A DNA stretch of 64,000 nucleotides from contig BCKC01000010.1 of assembly GCA_001600455.1 (NCBI GenBank), positions 1,184,144 through 1,248,143 on the forward strand. The letters run 5' to 3'. The position numbers and the translations under genes are program-made. The notes beneath the pieces are model-generated. The model was not told the origin of the DNA. It worked only from the letters and a program-made list of their open reading frames with translations, and did not search any database. Origin of the DNA: Endocalyx cinctus (Eukaryota > Ascomycota > Sordariomycetes > Amphisphaeriales > Apiosporaceae). Shown here in pieces: positions 1 through 12,019 of this stretch. The stretch's first letter is position 1. Each line of letters begins with the position of its first letter.

Positions 1-3000
1 TAACACCAACGAAAAGGCAAAGCAGACGACTACGGAGACGGAAAAAAGACCATTATCGACGTATCTACCACGAAGTCCGCATGGTTCGATTCTTATCACG
101 ACAAGAAACAAAGACCTCGCTTATCGGCTCACGGGTAGTTATAGAAATATCGTCGAGGTCTGGCCGATGGACCAACACCAGTCCCTTGCAATTCTTTCCA
201 AGAAGTCAATAGACCATTCGGATATGAACACCGCAATCAAGCTTGTAGAGGCACTCGAGTACATACCTCTGGCTATCAGCCAAGCGGCGGCTTATATACA
301 TAGAGCGCCTCGTTGCTCAATTACAAAATACTTAGAAGAATTTCGAAAAAGTGAACGAAAGCAGACAAGCCTTTTAAGAAATGATGCCGGTGATCTTCGT
401 GAAGACGGAAGCGCAAAGAACCCAATTATAACAACATGGCAAATCTCCTTCGAATATATCCGATCAAATAGACCATCAGCAACCGACTTATTATCCCTTA
501 TGAGCTTTTTCGATCGCCAGGGCATTCTCAAATCGCTGGTGCGACCTTCTCATCAGAATCAAGCGCGCGGAGCCAATGCAGACGACGAAAGTATAAACTC
601 TAACGAGGATACTGATGATGCCTTCGAAGAAGACATAGCAACTCTCACAGACTATTGTTTAATTAGCATAAACAAGGGAGGTGATGTCTTCGAAATGCAT
701 GAATTAGTCCAATTAGCTACCAGAGAGTGGTTAGATTACCACGAAGAAAGCGAGAAGTTCAAGATACAATATATCAGTCGAATGGTCCAAGCGTTTCCGA
801 CAGGAGATTTTCAGAACTGGGGTACTTGTCAAAAGCTATTCCCACATGCTGAAAAAGCTATATCCTACCGCCCAAACAACGAGGAATCACAGAAAGAATG
901 GGCTCTATTATTGTACCGCAGTAGTTGGTACGCTATAGAGCAAGGCAGATATGCCATAGCAGAAATGATGGCAGAGAAGTCACAGGATATAAGAAAGAAA
1001 TTATTAGGACCCAAACATCCTGATACGCTAAACAGTATGGGTAATCTGGCCTTAACGTACCGGAAGCAAAGCCGGTGGAAGGAAGCTGAATCACTGGAGC
1101 TACAGGTGATAAAGACGAGACAAACGGTCTTAGGACCCGAACATCCTGATACCCTGACCAGTATGGTAAATTTAGCCTCGATATACTGGAATCAAGGCCT
1201 GTGGAAGGAAGCCGAATTACTGAAGCTATATGTGATAAAGACGGGTCAAATGGTCTTAGGACCCGAACATCCTGATACGCCGACCAGTACGGCGAATTTA
1301 GCCTCGATATACCGGAATCAAGGCCTGTGGAAGGAAGCCAAATTACTGGAAGTGCAGGTGATAAAGACGAGAAAGACGGTCTTAGGAGCCAGATATCCTG
1401 ACACGCTGACTAGTATGGCTAAGGCCCCTTCAGATCCATTCCAGCAGTTAAAAAGCGAAATTCATGCTACTGGGGCTCTCTCTGAGGCAACGTTCCACGA
1501 TTCTGGTATTAGCACGTCGATAGCTCAAGATGGCTCGAGGCAACTGATGAACTCCCTGAGCAAGGCCCCACGGGTGCACATCCCTGTGGTGGATGAAATG
1601 GACGAGACATCTGAACTTGCCACAATCTACTCAGATGAGTCCACTGGACAGAGAACCCAGAGCTATGAAGAAGATCTGGCTGATAGATTATATCGCCACT
1701 TATTGTGTTGGTCTACCGGCAAGGAAGATATTTCCAGAGTTTCTGGCTCCTTACCACGTATCCTGCAAATCTTTGCATTCAAGATCGCCAAAGATGGAGA
1801 AGATAATGATTATCAAAACATAGTGCGATTTCTGCTAAAGCATCGGAGGTGAGACTACTCTATTTTCTAAATCCTTTTACGTGTTCCCGTCTTATATTTC
1901 GCTTAGGTCTGTTGCCAACCGTGTTGAAACAAAAGCTCGGGAGGCATTTCAAGCTCTGGAGTCGGCGGAGGGGTCATTGCCAGCTGACAAGGAGTCAAGT
2001 AACTCACACCGAGAGCCGGACTCTATAATTGATGTTGCAGAAGAAGTTTTAGAGAGACAAAATACTCCGGGAATGCTATTTGAGAATAGGGTAGAAGATT
2101 GGCTTCCTGCGGTGAACAGCACGCATGACCCAAACACACCGCTCAAGGGAGAACGTGAAAGCGCTGGGAACGAGACATGGGACCCGGAGGATAATAAGAT
2201 TCCAAAATTGGTAACTGAATCTTACGCGTATGAATGGCTACTTACAAAGTTGCGTAGTGAAATAGAGCTGATGGCTCCTACTAAATCAGTAGCGCTAACA
2301 CTGTCGGAAGCTATGTTTAAACAGCTCAATAAGAAAGGGCATTACTACCACAAATCAAACCCACGCTATATAAATGCCTCCTTCCATGCGGAGTGGTGTC
2401 CTCATTCCTTCCTCAGGGAGCAGGAATATGAAGTTCCTCCAGAAGAAGCGATTAAGGCGGCGCTGGTCCTGGTAGGAACCACTATACAAGCAGAAGGCTT
2501 GGCTTGTGGTGAATACCTTCTGAGGCAATGGCCAGAATCAGCACGACATTTCATACAGTTGGTGCAATCAGTTGTTAAATCTGCTGAAGGTACCTTCCAT
2601 GATAGTATGTCATTTTCCTGCTCAAGCTGTAATAGTTGACTTTAACACTCGGAATAGGCAAGTTAAATGACGGTACCACGCTTCGAGCTTCAGTAAAGGA
2701 TGGCCACTTCATGCTGGAAGCTCGTGGGTGCCCTGATTCTGTTGTTGAGATTGGCGAACAACTCATGTGGATCAGCTGCGCTCTCCGGTCTTCAGAATTA
2801 GTGGAGATGGGCACCTGCGAGCCTTCTTTTAAAGTGATAAAAGAAAGAGACCATTCTTCATCGCAAATCTCTATGAGTATTAATCTGGCGACTAAAATCG
2901 AGCCTGACAAGCGCAGTGAACTTGAAAGCGGTGGTTGTTGGCGAAACCTATTCCGAAATCCGCTGATCGTAAAGGGCTATCCCATTTCTCTCCTCCGATC

Positions 3001-5080
3001 TCGTAGTTCTGCACTTGGATTGCAACTGTCTCTAAGCACCTTGATGACCCTGGTAATGGATTCTAGGCTTGTTCCATACATGGGAAAGCTGTTCATTAAA
3101 CGGTTTTCAACACTTCTAGTTGCGGTTAAACGAATAGGAAACATCGTTGTATGGCATGTCATTTCTAACACAGATGGCAGTTACATTTACTATCACGACA
3201 AGCGGATCAACATGCAGGACATTGAGGTGGACTCTTCTTTATTACAGGAGTTGGATCTCTTTGAGCTGAAACACGTGGTTGGCTGGACGTCGAGTGCAGA
3301 AACCATTGCAGGTTCGCAATCCTCATCCACTAGTTTACTTTGTTATGCTTACTTTATTGAAGGTACATCGATTTGCAATTATAATATCAAAGGCTGTGGT
3401 CTGTCACAGCAGCGAGTTACCGAATTAAAGCTTGAAAGATTTACGGTTGGAGTATCGAAATATGTGACGGCAAACGCTTCAATCATACCTGGAAATAGAG
3501 CGAGACCTCTCAACTCACCTAAAGAAGGGGACTACTCAGACAACATCGGCCGTATCTCTGAGAGCTTCGTGGTCCTTTACGATACCGAGGACCATAGAGG
3601 GTTCCTTCTCGATGGCGGTACAGCCCTTCTCTACTTAGCGCGAGTTTCGCTAATCCGAGATGAGAATGATGGCCGTTTTGATGGGAAAAACAGTTCAATA
3701 CTACTCGACAGTAATTTGGATGCGAGGATTCGTGCCCTTAGAACACTTAGGAAACAGGAGAATGCTTACCTGAAGCTGAACCCTAAATACGACGAAGAGA
3801 TCAAAACTGAATCTAAAGAGGTCTCTGAAGATCCGATGTCATTCAGAACCATGAAGGAAGTGACCAACAGCCAGAAACAAAGTTGGTATTACTTTAAAGA
3901 CAGAGTCGACTCTATCTGGTGGATGCTTGACCAGGCTGTTAACATGTCGACCGATGAAACGCTTAAGTTGGCACTAAAGAATTTTTCGGATCCACCAACA
4001 CTCGAGGGATATGAGTTTTGGAAACTCGCTTCCAGTATTAAGGCAGATCTACTCTTTGCAAAACCCAAAACCAACAGTAAAGGTTGGGTTGATCTGGTAA
4101 AAAGGTTGAACGCCACTAAACTTTTTGCGCGCGGCTTCGGTGACATCATTCGACATAGTGACGATGCTAATAGCGATTTTCACATATGTCCTGATTGGAG
4201 GTCCGTGCCAAAAGGAGAGGGTTATCTAGCCATAGGCAACTCAACCTTGAATAGGATATTTGATTTACATGACAGTGAGGAGATACGGTGGCTGATGAAT
4301 GAAGTTTACACGAACAGTCAACATGGTCCGTTTAGATCGTGCAGTCAAGAGTGTAGCCGGAGACACGTTTTAGTCAATAGTCAGGACAAGAAAACGTCAG
4401 AAAAAAAATCGAAGCCTCCAGACCATGGCGCTGTCATCATTGGCCATCATTCTAATAAGCCAAGTCTAGAAGGCCTGGTGCATTTCGGCAGAAGTCGACG
4501 GATGGACAAGCAACCTGAGGAAACTATTGATAGCAGTGATGAGGGTTTCACTGGCCCGTCTGGAAATGGCGTAGGACTGCAACCGTCGCAAAGTTCTCGA
4601 TCCGTGGATGTGTCTCAATCGATGTTGTCATCGTCAGCATCTAAAGACAGCGGCGTTGAAGCAAGCAATGTGTCTAATACCACCGTCGAAACGCCCCAAT
4701 ACGCACAGGGAAGCTCTAATAGTGCCACGGGCCCTCAGCATTTATCTGAAATTTCTAAGATACCGAAGCTCACTAACGTCAAGAGAGTCATGCCATCAGG
4801 AGATAGTGTAGAAGCAGGGCCATCTCAAAGGTCTCAGTCTGAGGATATGCCACGTCTAGATACATCAATACCTGGTGCAGAAAACATCCCGAAACCGTCT
4901 TCTCACCAGCAGACTGAAGTAGCAAAAGTGATATCCAGCACTCCTGCGGGAACAGGTTCTCCGTTAGTTCCTGGCGAGACACTGCTAAACGCCGAGAGCA
5001 CTGAAAGGGGCTCGAATCGCCAAAAGCACCCTTTTCGTAAATGGCTCAAAAAGAGGGCCGAGCAGCTCCGATCCCCATAA
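1..5080 (+). CDS. NB-ARC/TPR (NLR-like STAND) protein, 5'-truncated by window edge
   Basis: The frame is open from base 2, so the true start lies upstream of the window. Proposed exons are <2-1848, 1907-2604 and 2658-5080; both introns are GT-AG (GTGAG/TTAG and GTATGT/ATAG) and keep frame. About 1,650 residues are visible. The first residues carry HGSILITTRN, the RNBS-B-like strand of NB-ARC ATPases, followed by a GLPLA-like LEYIPLAI. These are the end of a nucleotide-binding switch module. Four kinesin-light-chain-type TPR units of 42 residues follow (each starts LGPxHPDTL), encoded by near-identical 126-bp units at about 1005-1420. The remaining ~1,150 residues match nothing I recognise. 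The last ~230 are Ser/Pro-rich and probably disordered, ending in a basic KWLKKRAEQL segment. Fungal NLR-like proteins act as intracellular sensors in non-self recognition and regulated cell death; that role is inferred here. The family call is firm, the exon 2/3 junction less so. Confidence 0.85.
1005..1420 (+). repeat. 126-bp tandem repeats encoding TPR units
   Basis: The phrase GGACCCGAACATCCTGATAC recurs every 126 bp (near 1131 and 1257), with diverged copies before and after (near 1011 and 1380). The two central units differ at only a modest number of positions over their whole length, including shared silent sites. The repeats lie inside the TPR domain of the NLR-like gene, and the last unit is cut short where the sequence leaves the TPR pattern. 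Confidence 0.85.
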
Positions 5081-5556
5081 TCTTAAGACTGTTACGAACT
5101 AGCCGACGAATAGGCGCTAAAGTGCAAAACACGGGATAAGGCCGAGAAAGAGATCGGGGAAGTTAGCTAGTATAAGGAAGGGTGAGTCATGGGCGAACTC
5201 GAGGCATTAAGGGGCAAATAAGTATATAAAGAAGGGGACTTTTTGCATCTATCTCGCTTTTATCACATATAGTACCCATTGGAAAATGTTTATTTTGAAA
5301 TTTATAGCCCTCCCGAAATTAGTTTATAATAATTTCTTTAATGGTGTTGTTGATGCTTAGGATGGCTTACGATGTCTTAAAAATGCCTAAATGCCTGAGT
5401 CTCTCAGGTGCTTCTATCCAAAGAAAAAAAAAATGATAGGTTGATCTCACGGCACAGTTCCTAAGTAAATATTGCAAAGACAATATTTCAGTGTTAACCT
5501 TAATTAATCAATAACAGCTAACTAGAGTAGACCGTAGCAGCGGGGGTCAGTAATAG
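5081..5556. other. intergenic, convergent 3' ends
   Basis: AT-rich spacer between the stops of the NLR-like gene (plus) and a Zn2Cys6 regulator (minus). I see only short A/T runs, no coding signal and no RNA gene. Confidence 0.6.
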
Positions 5557-7406
5557 TTAATCCGATTCATCGATCCACTCTCGCGCTATTTTATGGTTTC
5601 CCGTTGCCGTTAGTAAATCCGCTGCCCCGTCGTAAACCTTTCCCTCGGGGTCCAAGTCTACACGACCAGCGTTATCAAGTGGGCCAAAGATGCTTTTCAA
5701 CTTCGCCAGAAGCCACGCCTTCCTCCTCCCGACCGAGTACCGAAAGACCAACATAGAAGGCACTTTCATGACGAGACACCCCAAAGGCTTCTTACGCCCC
5801 CACCAGAAAAAGGACTTGCATACGTTATCGACAGATGATTTTATGTTTTCTCTGACCTGCTGCGGCGTGGTTCCAGACAAGAAAGCTTCTCGCTGGTCAG
5901 GGGGTAAGTAGTTTGCCAGATTGATTGACATAATGTTTTCAATTATCGAGGACGTCCAGAGAAATAAATGTGCGTAAGCGGAGTCTACACTAGTTCCAAA
6001 GTCATAGACCCAGGGAACTTCGGTATCTCCGAAAGGGTTTGAGATGTCACGCCGCACCACGTCAGCCTTCGTAGATGAGCCGGCATAATTCATATCCAGC
6101 TGAGAAGTAAGGTTGGTGATTCTGGAGCGGATGCTGCGCAGCTCCGTGGCTAGATAACCGGTATTGGACTCCACGCTGGGGATACCGAGCTGGCGAACAT
6201 CTTTCATTAAGGCAGTGAGCTGGCTAAAAACGTGGATAACTGGCGTAACCAACCAAGCTCTGTCGTTGCCGTAAGCGATGGTAACCCATTCGGGTTCCAG
6301 TAAGAAGTTCTCGCTAATACCAAATGCGGAGGCCATGATCTTGGTTTTGGATTGTCAACTGTCAACACAAACACATAAAATGAAAATTTCAATTATTAGG
6401 TATGTGAAGTGCTTACGAGTTGACCCCTGTAGGAATACAGACACTCCAACGCAAGCTCATCTTTTATCCCAGATGGCCCGATGAACTTAATCAATGTCGA
6501 GGCTCCTACGTCAAAAAGGGGTCGTATCATATTAACTTAGTATGCTCATTGAGAAGAGTCATCGATGTGGATATTATACGTACCGTCACAATGCGTTATC
6601 CAAGACGCTGAAACGCCCCTAGTAGCTGCAAAAACTTCGGCAGAAACAAGTAATATGACCGCAGCGAGCGTGGTGCTCTCATATCGATGGATCGGATCAT
6701 CCAAGGCCTTCTGCAGGTTTTTCAGTGCCTCCAAGTACAAGTCCGTCTGGATTTGGCCGCAGACCCTGGGAAACACGGACGATGCTGGGTCTACCACGAC
6801 CTGGTGAACCTGAAACAAGTATGCTGTCGCTAGGTCTAGCGCTCTGGACTCACCCAAGTAGCGTGGCAGTATCTTTGTTATATTGGCCATATACATTATG
6901 CTGAGGCCCTCGGTCGGCGTCTGAACTCTGGCAACTAAGCCGTTTCGAAGAATCTCGATCGGTGTCGATCTCGGACGAGGGGAGAGACGGGGAAGTAGAT
7001 CGGCAATACTAGACTTCCTATTTGGAGGTGATCGTGCCTTTCTATTCGATAGCGCATGCCCAACTCTAAATTTCTGAAACGTTGCCCCTCCTTCTGCTTT
7101 TCTCGTCTTCGTGGTCACCATATTTCCCGTCATGACGATGGCTGGTCGCGAACCGCGAGTCTTGTCACTCTGGGATCTCGTCGATGCAATGCCGACTCGC
7201 GAGTGATCCACAAACGTCCATCGTTTCGGTGGTATGCATTCTCTTCCTTTCACTTTACACTGGCCGCAAACTGGTTGCACCCCGTCGCACTTTTTGATGT
7301 TTAATTAGCGCAATAGTAATTAGTAGCTATGATATCTAATAATTCTCACCTTCACCTTGCGCTTTCGGCACGTTCCACAGCGATCACTGCGAGGAACGCC
7401 CACCAT
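5557..7406 (-). CDS. Zn2Cys6 fungal transcription factor (~544 aa)
   Basis: Exons on the minus strand: 7406-7350, 7289-6584, 6505-6417 and 6339-5557; all phases agree and all introns are GT-AG. The N-terminus forms a Zn2Cys6 binuclear cluster (C10, C13, C20, C27, C30, C37, with CRKRKVKCD between), split by intron 1 just before the third cysteine. A basic Ser/Pro-rich linker follows. The C-terminal half has the pattern of a fungal-specific regulator domain, with SWITHCDG and then RGQLIMASAFG...FLLEPEW, where such proteins carry their effector region. It should be a nuclear DNA-binding protein recognising CGG triplets; its targets cannot be read from the sequence. It lies next to the S28 peptidase gene on the same strand, but 0.9 kb separates them and no link is shown. 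The last intron's acceptor (CCAAG) is weak, but the nearer CAG acceptor would give a stop. Confidence 0.85.
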
Positions 7407-8325
7407 TTTGAGACTTATGGATTGATATTCAAGGTATTTCTGAGTCTGGTGTGTGGTTAAATAGTTCGAATTATAATGATTGGCAAAGTCCGTCACCGGT
7501 TTTTATATTCCGTCGAGATATTGACTCTGTCCGTGTAATTTTAAACTTCTTTAAGGGGAATTGCGAGTTCATAGAATGATAAATTCAAGATTTAGCCACG
7601 ATAGTTCATGGAACTCTAATATGCCTCCAGCTCCAACTGACGAATAATTAACGTAGGCAACCAGAAATATTAGCGACCTGGAGATAATTTACTTCACAGC
7701 CGTTGGAAACGCATACCATAGTCCTATTAGAATGATTTAACTCGTTAGAGTACGTGGGGCGGAGCGCTACGTCTTATGCGCAGTCCAGCTCAGTGGACTT
7801 GATCGCAGCATAGGACCAAATAAGGAATAATAATCGCGCGCATGGATATATAGTGGAGTGGAGGAGATACGCCTAGGTCTGAAGCATCTTTCCGTATTAG
7901 CATGTCAGCCCTAAGCCCCTCGAGTAATTGTGTCAGTAGATCAATGTCATCTGCAAGCCACAATAAGCGTAGATAGGAATAATAGCGATCAAGTTGAAAG
8001 ATAATTCGAGAAAGAGATCAGGGTGAAGCATAAAAAAAATTGATCTATAACTACAATGAAAGAAGAAAAAGGGGTCGAGTACGAGAAAGAGCAAAAGGTT
8101 TAGAATACATAAAAATACACGACATTCCCCACCTCATAATTATGAAGGTAACATGTGAATTATAGGACTGTAAGAAAACTTATCGGCAATTTTCGCCTAA
8201 TATCATAATAGACCATTCAAAAACGAAGACCGTAAGGATTTTGCTGCTCTCACTGCGTAATTCAAAGTAAAGAACAAAGTCTTACTGGAAAAAGTGATAC
8301 TGTTCGTGTCAGCCATTTATGGGGC
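7407..8325. other. intergenic region, no gene seen
   Basis: AT-rich spacer upstream of the Zn2Cys6 gene and downstream of the S28 peptidase gene. Stops are frequent in all frames. It should hold the promoter of the regulator, but I see no diagnostic motif. Confidence 0.5.
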
Positions 8326-9974
8326 TCAAGCTCGGCCAAGCCATGCTTTAATATACTCCAGCTGCAGGTCCCGTGCCTATAGGAAGAGACGTTTTGTTAG
8401 TATAAATCAGCTGAAGAAGGCTTAGGTTAAGTGAACATGTCATATTTCTCACCTCATCGACAGACTTCTTCACACCTCTCGGGAGAACAGCTTCGGAGAA
8501 AGCAAAATCGCCATGAGCAGCATTAAAAACGTGAACACTAGAATGATTTTTATTTTCGCTCGGGGTTAAATTTGGTAATCCGATAACGGTAGTACGATCG
8601 AATTTGCCGTGGGAGATCAGTAAGCGCTCGGTCTTATCCAGGTTCTCGTCGCTGAAGTTGTAATACTCTATCCACTGAGCGTACGTGTAGTTGAACATGG
8701 GTCCGGCCCAGCCAGGATTCTGTATCGGATTACAACTCCCGATGTCCGGCGTGAACTCGAAGGGCGGGAAAACAGGGTTGTTCGGTGAGATGTTGCCCTC
8801 GTCAAACACAATATAATTGCATAAAATATATTGAAAAGCTGACCCGATACCGATGCTACCACCGACAATTTGTTCCCAATCCACGCAGCCTGTCTTGTTA
8901 TCCTGCGTGAAAAGAAGAGGAGCGCGAAGTGCTTCTCCTATTGTTTTCGCTCCGAGTGTTTGGTTAATAAGAACGTCTAATGGATCTGCTGGGAATCCGG
9001 TAGTCGGAAATGCGATGGGATAGTTGAATTGCGGAATTAGGTAATATCTGCCCTCTACCCCGGAGACTAACAAGTTTCTCCACTGACTGGCATTGGCCGG
9101 TTGAGTGCAGAGGTTCAAGTCAGGGATCGTCGTCGCGCAATTATCCTCTATATATGTCTGGTTAACATAATAAGCATGAGGACAGATGATACAGTGAGCT
9201 ACCTTTGATGCATCTATCTAATGCGTGAACTGCTAATCTGATCCTATCTGCGGCATCTGGACTAGCGTTTTGATAGATCTCGGCCACCCATTGGGTATCG
9301 GCGTACTTGTTCGGATTTGTCTCGGAGACGGAGGGAGAACCAAAAGATCGTAATAGGGGAGAAATAGAAACTGCGCCGTGGAACGTATCAGGGTGTCGGA
9401 TTCGAGCTGCAGCGGCCAGAGTGCCACCATACGATCCTATAGTAATAGGTTAAAATATAAACAATTAATTCGAGTTATACGTTTCAATAAAAGTCACAAC
9501 TCACCTGCGGAATAGATGACAGGGCTATTTTCTGCCCCAGGAACAGTCCTCTTAATCCAATCGACAAACTCAACACCGTCCTGTAATGTGTTCTCCAGAG
9601 TGAGAGGAGCATAGGCTTCAAGAGTGATATTGTTCCAGGCATAGCCGTGAGGAAAGCTGGTGCCGAAGAAGCGGTGCTCTAAGTTGGCAACAAGGGCACC
9701 TAGCTCTGAGGCATAATCAACAAACATATGGCCTGCAATAGGTCCCATGACCGATTCCTCGCTCTGATGGAACAGTATAGGTCCTCCAGGTTTAAAAAAA
9801 TGTGTCATTTATTTGATATAGCTGTGGAAATGTGATGTTATTATTGCTGTAGTGGTCAAGCTTTTGCGTGAAATTCTTAGCTGGCGGAACATAAATCTCA
9901 GGCGGCAATGACTGTGCGTTAACGCTTGCAAGAGCTATAGTAGCACATGCTACAAAGTGATTAGAGGTTCGCAT
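8326..9974 (-). CDS. secreted serine peptidase, family S28 (prolyl carboxypeptidase-like), with apparent frameshift
   Basis: Exons: 9974-9505 (with an apparent 1-nt frameshift), 9436-9203, 9147-8453 and 8376-8326, about 480 aa. Residues 1-20 look like a signal peptide ending VNAQ. Family S28 cleaves after proline in extracellular or lysosomal settings. The nucleophile motif GGSYGG is split by the first intron (SAG then GSYGGTLAAAA). The Asp (HGKFDRTTV) and His (NAAHGDFAF) of the triad are both present, and several N-x-S/T sequons fit secretion. The sequence reads cleanly as QINDTFF and KPGGPILF, but these lie in different frames across a run of seven T (forward A7 at 9794-9800): one base too many. 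No intron signal explains it. It is either a sequence error or a real inactivating change. The last exon (ending YIKAWLGRA) comes from a GT-AG intron that removes a stop. Confidence 0.85.
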
Positions 9975-10942
9975 GATTGATTATTCAGAACTTTTGAGGA
10001 TTTAAATGTAGGGTTAAGTTGAAGAAGTTGTCTGATCTTAGTCGAATATGAAATTGGTGGTGGGAGCAACCAGTTTATATATTCATTGGCCAATTGTATG
10101 GTACACCTATTATCCTATTTTTGTGTAGAATATCTCTCCAGTCTCGTGTCTCAATTTTTTCTTTTTAACTTTTGAACGGGCTGTTCTAATCTACTTCTTT
10201 TTCTTCAAAGACACTATTCACAACTTTGACAACTCCATAATATTATTTCCTAAAGCGGAAGATCTCGTCGAGTTCTGAACCGAGACGGACTAAATTTAGA
10301 GTCAGCATGATTGGAACAAGCCGAGTTCAAAATTAAACCTAAGGGTGATCTACAGGCACGCTGACATATGTGGCTGATCTATATGAGAAGTAATTATTGT
10401 GTATAGGGTTACAGACTAAGCTGATGCCAATGTAGTCTACTGCGAAGGGTGTTATTATGCGATTTGGCCCAACCTCTCAAATACGGCGTATACGGCTTTC
10501 AGGGCGCAGCACAATATTGCAAATAGCGAAGAGAATTTTGCCTGAACAAGAGACAAGAAAACGTCGATCGCATTATTATTTCAGCCCCGAGATATTCACT
10601 TTACACCGAAAATAATTAAAACAAATAGGAACCTCTATCCCAACGCAGAACTCAACCAACTCGCCTCTGGCTATTATAAGAAGCTTAAATGATAGTTTTC
10701 CTAGGGGTAATCATGCGTATCGGCATCCTGATTTTGCCAAGGGAGTTCAGCTGAGACTTGATAATTATGATTGATCACTGATAGGTGGAACCCCATCGGG
10801 CCTAACCGGGAAATGGTGGGGTAAATAGTTACTGACTGTCATCATCCGACGCAAAATCCGATATTAACTTTGTAACGGTATACCGGATCACATAATTACT
10901 ATCAAAAGACCGTAGCTGTGTCTTAAATGTTCCAGTACTCGG
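9975..10942. other. intergenic between divergent S28 and MYND genes
   Basis: AT-rich spacer of nearly 1 kb that must contain two divergent promoters. No coding pattern, RNA gene or clear repeat was seen. Confidence 0.5.
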
Positions 10943-12019
10943 ATGATGGCATATTGCAAGCTTTTGGCAAGACAGTGTTCTCACTGTAAGTCCAGAGCTG
11001 GTGAGCGCCTTTTCTTTTGCGCAGGCTGTAAGGGCGTCCTCTATTGTTCGGAAGAACACCAGTCCATCGACTGGCCTACACACGAATCCAAATGTGTCGC
11101 CGTTAAGGAGGCACTCACCTGTATGGAAAAGGAAGAAATTTTTATCCGAAATCATCCTGGAGATGCTGAAATGCCTGCCAACCTGTTCGGCATGCCAAAT
11201 AATTTCTCCACCTGGGCACCCGCACGACCGTATTTGAGAGCTAAATATACCGTGCTACTCGAACTCCAAAAAATTAGGACACGGGAAGCTGTCGAAGCTG
11301 CGTATGAGCACGCCGTGGATCTTCTACGTCTGGGTCCCGATGATATTGTAGGAGTTCGTTCTGTCGTCTCTGCTCTGTTACTTCGTCTCGGCAGAGACCA
11401 AGATGGATACGATTTCGTGAAGTGGGATAATACCATCGGCCAACGTTTCTTTTATGATAGAGAAGACCCAAAATTTCCATCTACTATTTACACAGGAAAT
11501 GATGCTTTCGAATCAGTCCATTTTGGTGCGTGGAACTCCAACGTCAAGATTTTGTCTCACGAGATTGCGATTTTCCTCGTCAAATTTCGTCTTCTCAGTG
11601 ACCTCAATGCGTTGGAGAATGCGCTACTAGTTGGGCGAAAGGTTCCGGGAGAGATTTTGGACATTATTCGCGGAATGCTGATAACTGATATGGTAATGAA
11701 CAATGGACTACTCCGGCGGGAGATCCGACAACGTGATAGCCTCCGAGATTCTATCGATACAATTGAGGAGCAGCTTCATTACATGTTTATGAACGTTAGA
11801 TTTAGTAATCACTTCTTTTGGCCGGCTATAGTCAGTCCTGGAGACAATTTGACCGCCATACCCGAGGGAGGCGTCAAGGGACCACAACAAGAAATGCAAA
11901 TCAACCTCAAGTATTGGTATCCAGCTTTTGAGGAAACTCCAGGAGCTATAAAATGGGTGGCTGAGCATATTGAAAAACCTGTTTTCCACTATTACAACAT
12001 AAGACGCGAGAAAGGATAA
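10943..12019 (+). CDS. MYND-type zinc-finger protein (358 aa)
   Basis: Single-exon gene starting at a tandem ATG ATG. Residues 12-51 form a MYND zinc finger: C12, C15, C26, C29, C35, H39, H47 and C51, with YCSEEHQ and DWPTHESKC typical of the family; an EHQ variant at the sixth ligand is common in fungi. MYND fingers bind proline-rich peptides and often sit in regulatory or SET-type proteins. Here the other ~300 residues show no SET domain or other motif I recognise. No signal peptide or membrane segment is visible, so it is probably a cytosolic or nuclear protein of unknown partner. Confidence 0.85.
   Translation: MMAYCKLLARQCSHCKSRAGERLFFCAGCKGVLYCSEEHQSIDWPTHESKCVAVKEALTCMEKEEIFIRNHPGDAEMPANLFGMPNNFSTWAPARPYLRAKYTVLLELQKIRTREAVEAAYEHAVDLLRLGPDDIVGVRSVVSALLLRLGRDQDGYDFVKWDNTIGQRFFYDREDPKFPSTIYTGNDAFESVHFGAWNSNVKILSHEIAIFLVKFRLLSDLNALENALLVGRKVPGEILDIIRGMLITDMVMNNGLLRREIRQRDSLRDSIDTIEEQLHYMFMNVRFSNHFFWPAIVSPGDNLTAIPEGGVKGPQQEMQINLKYWYPAFEETPGAIKWVAEHIEKPVFHYYNIRREKG

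Noticed and set aside
6010..6035. TTCGGTATCTCCGAA, a CGG/CCG palindrome
   Set aside because: Spacer is 5 rather than 6 and it lies inside the coding exon of the regulator at 5.6-7.4 kb.
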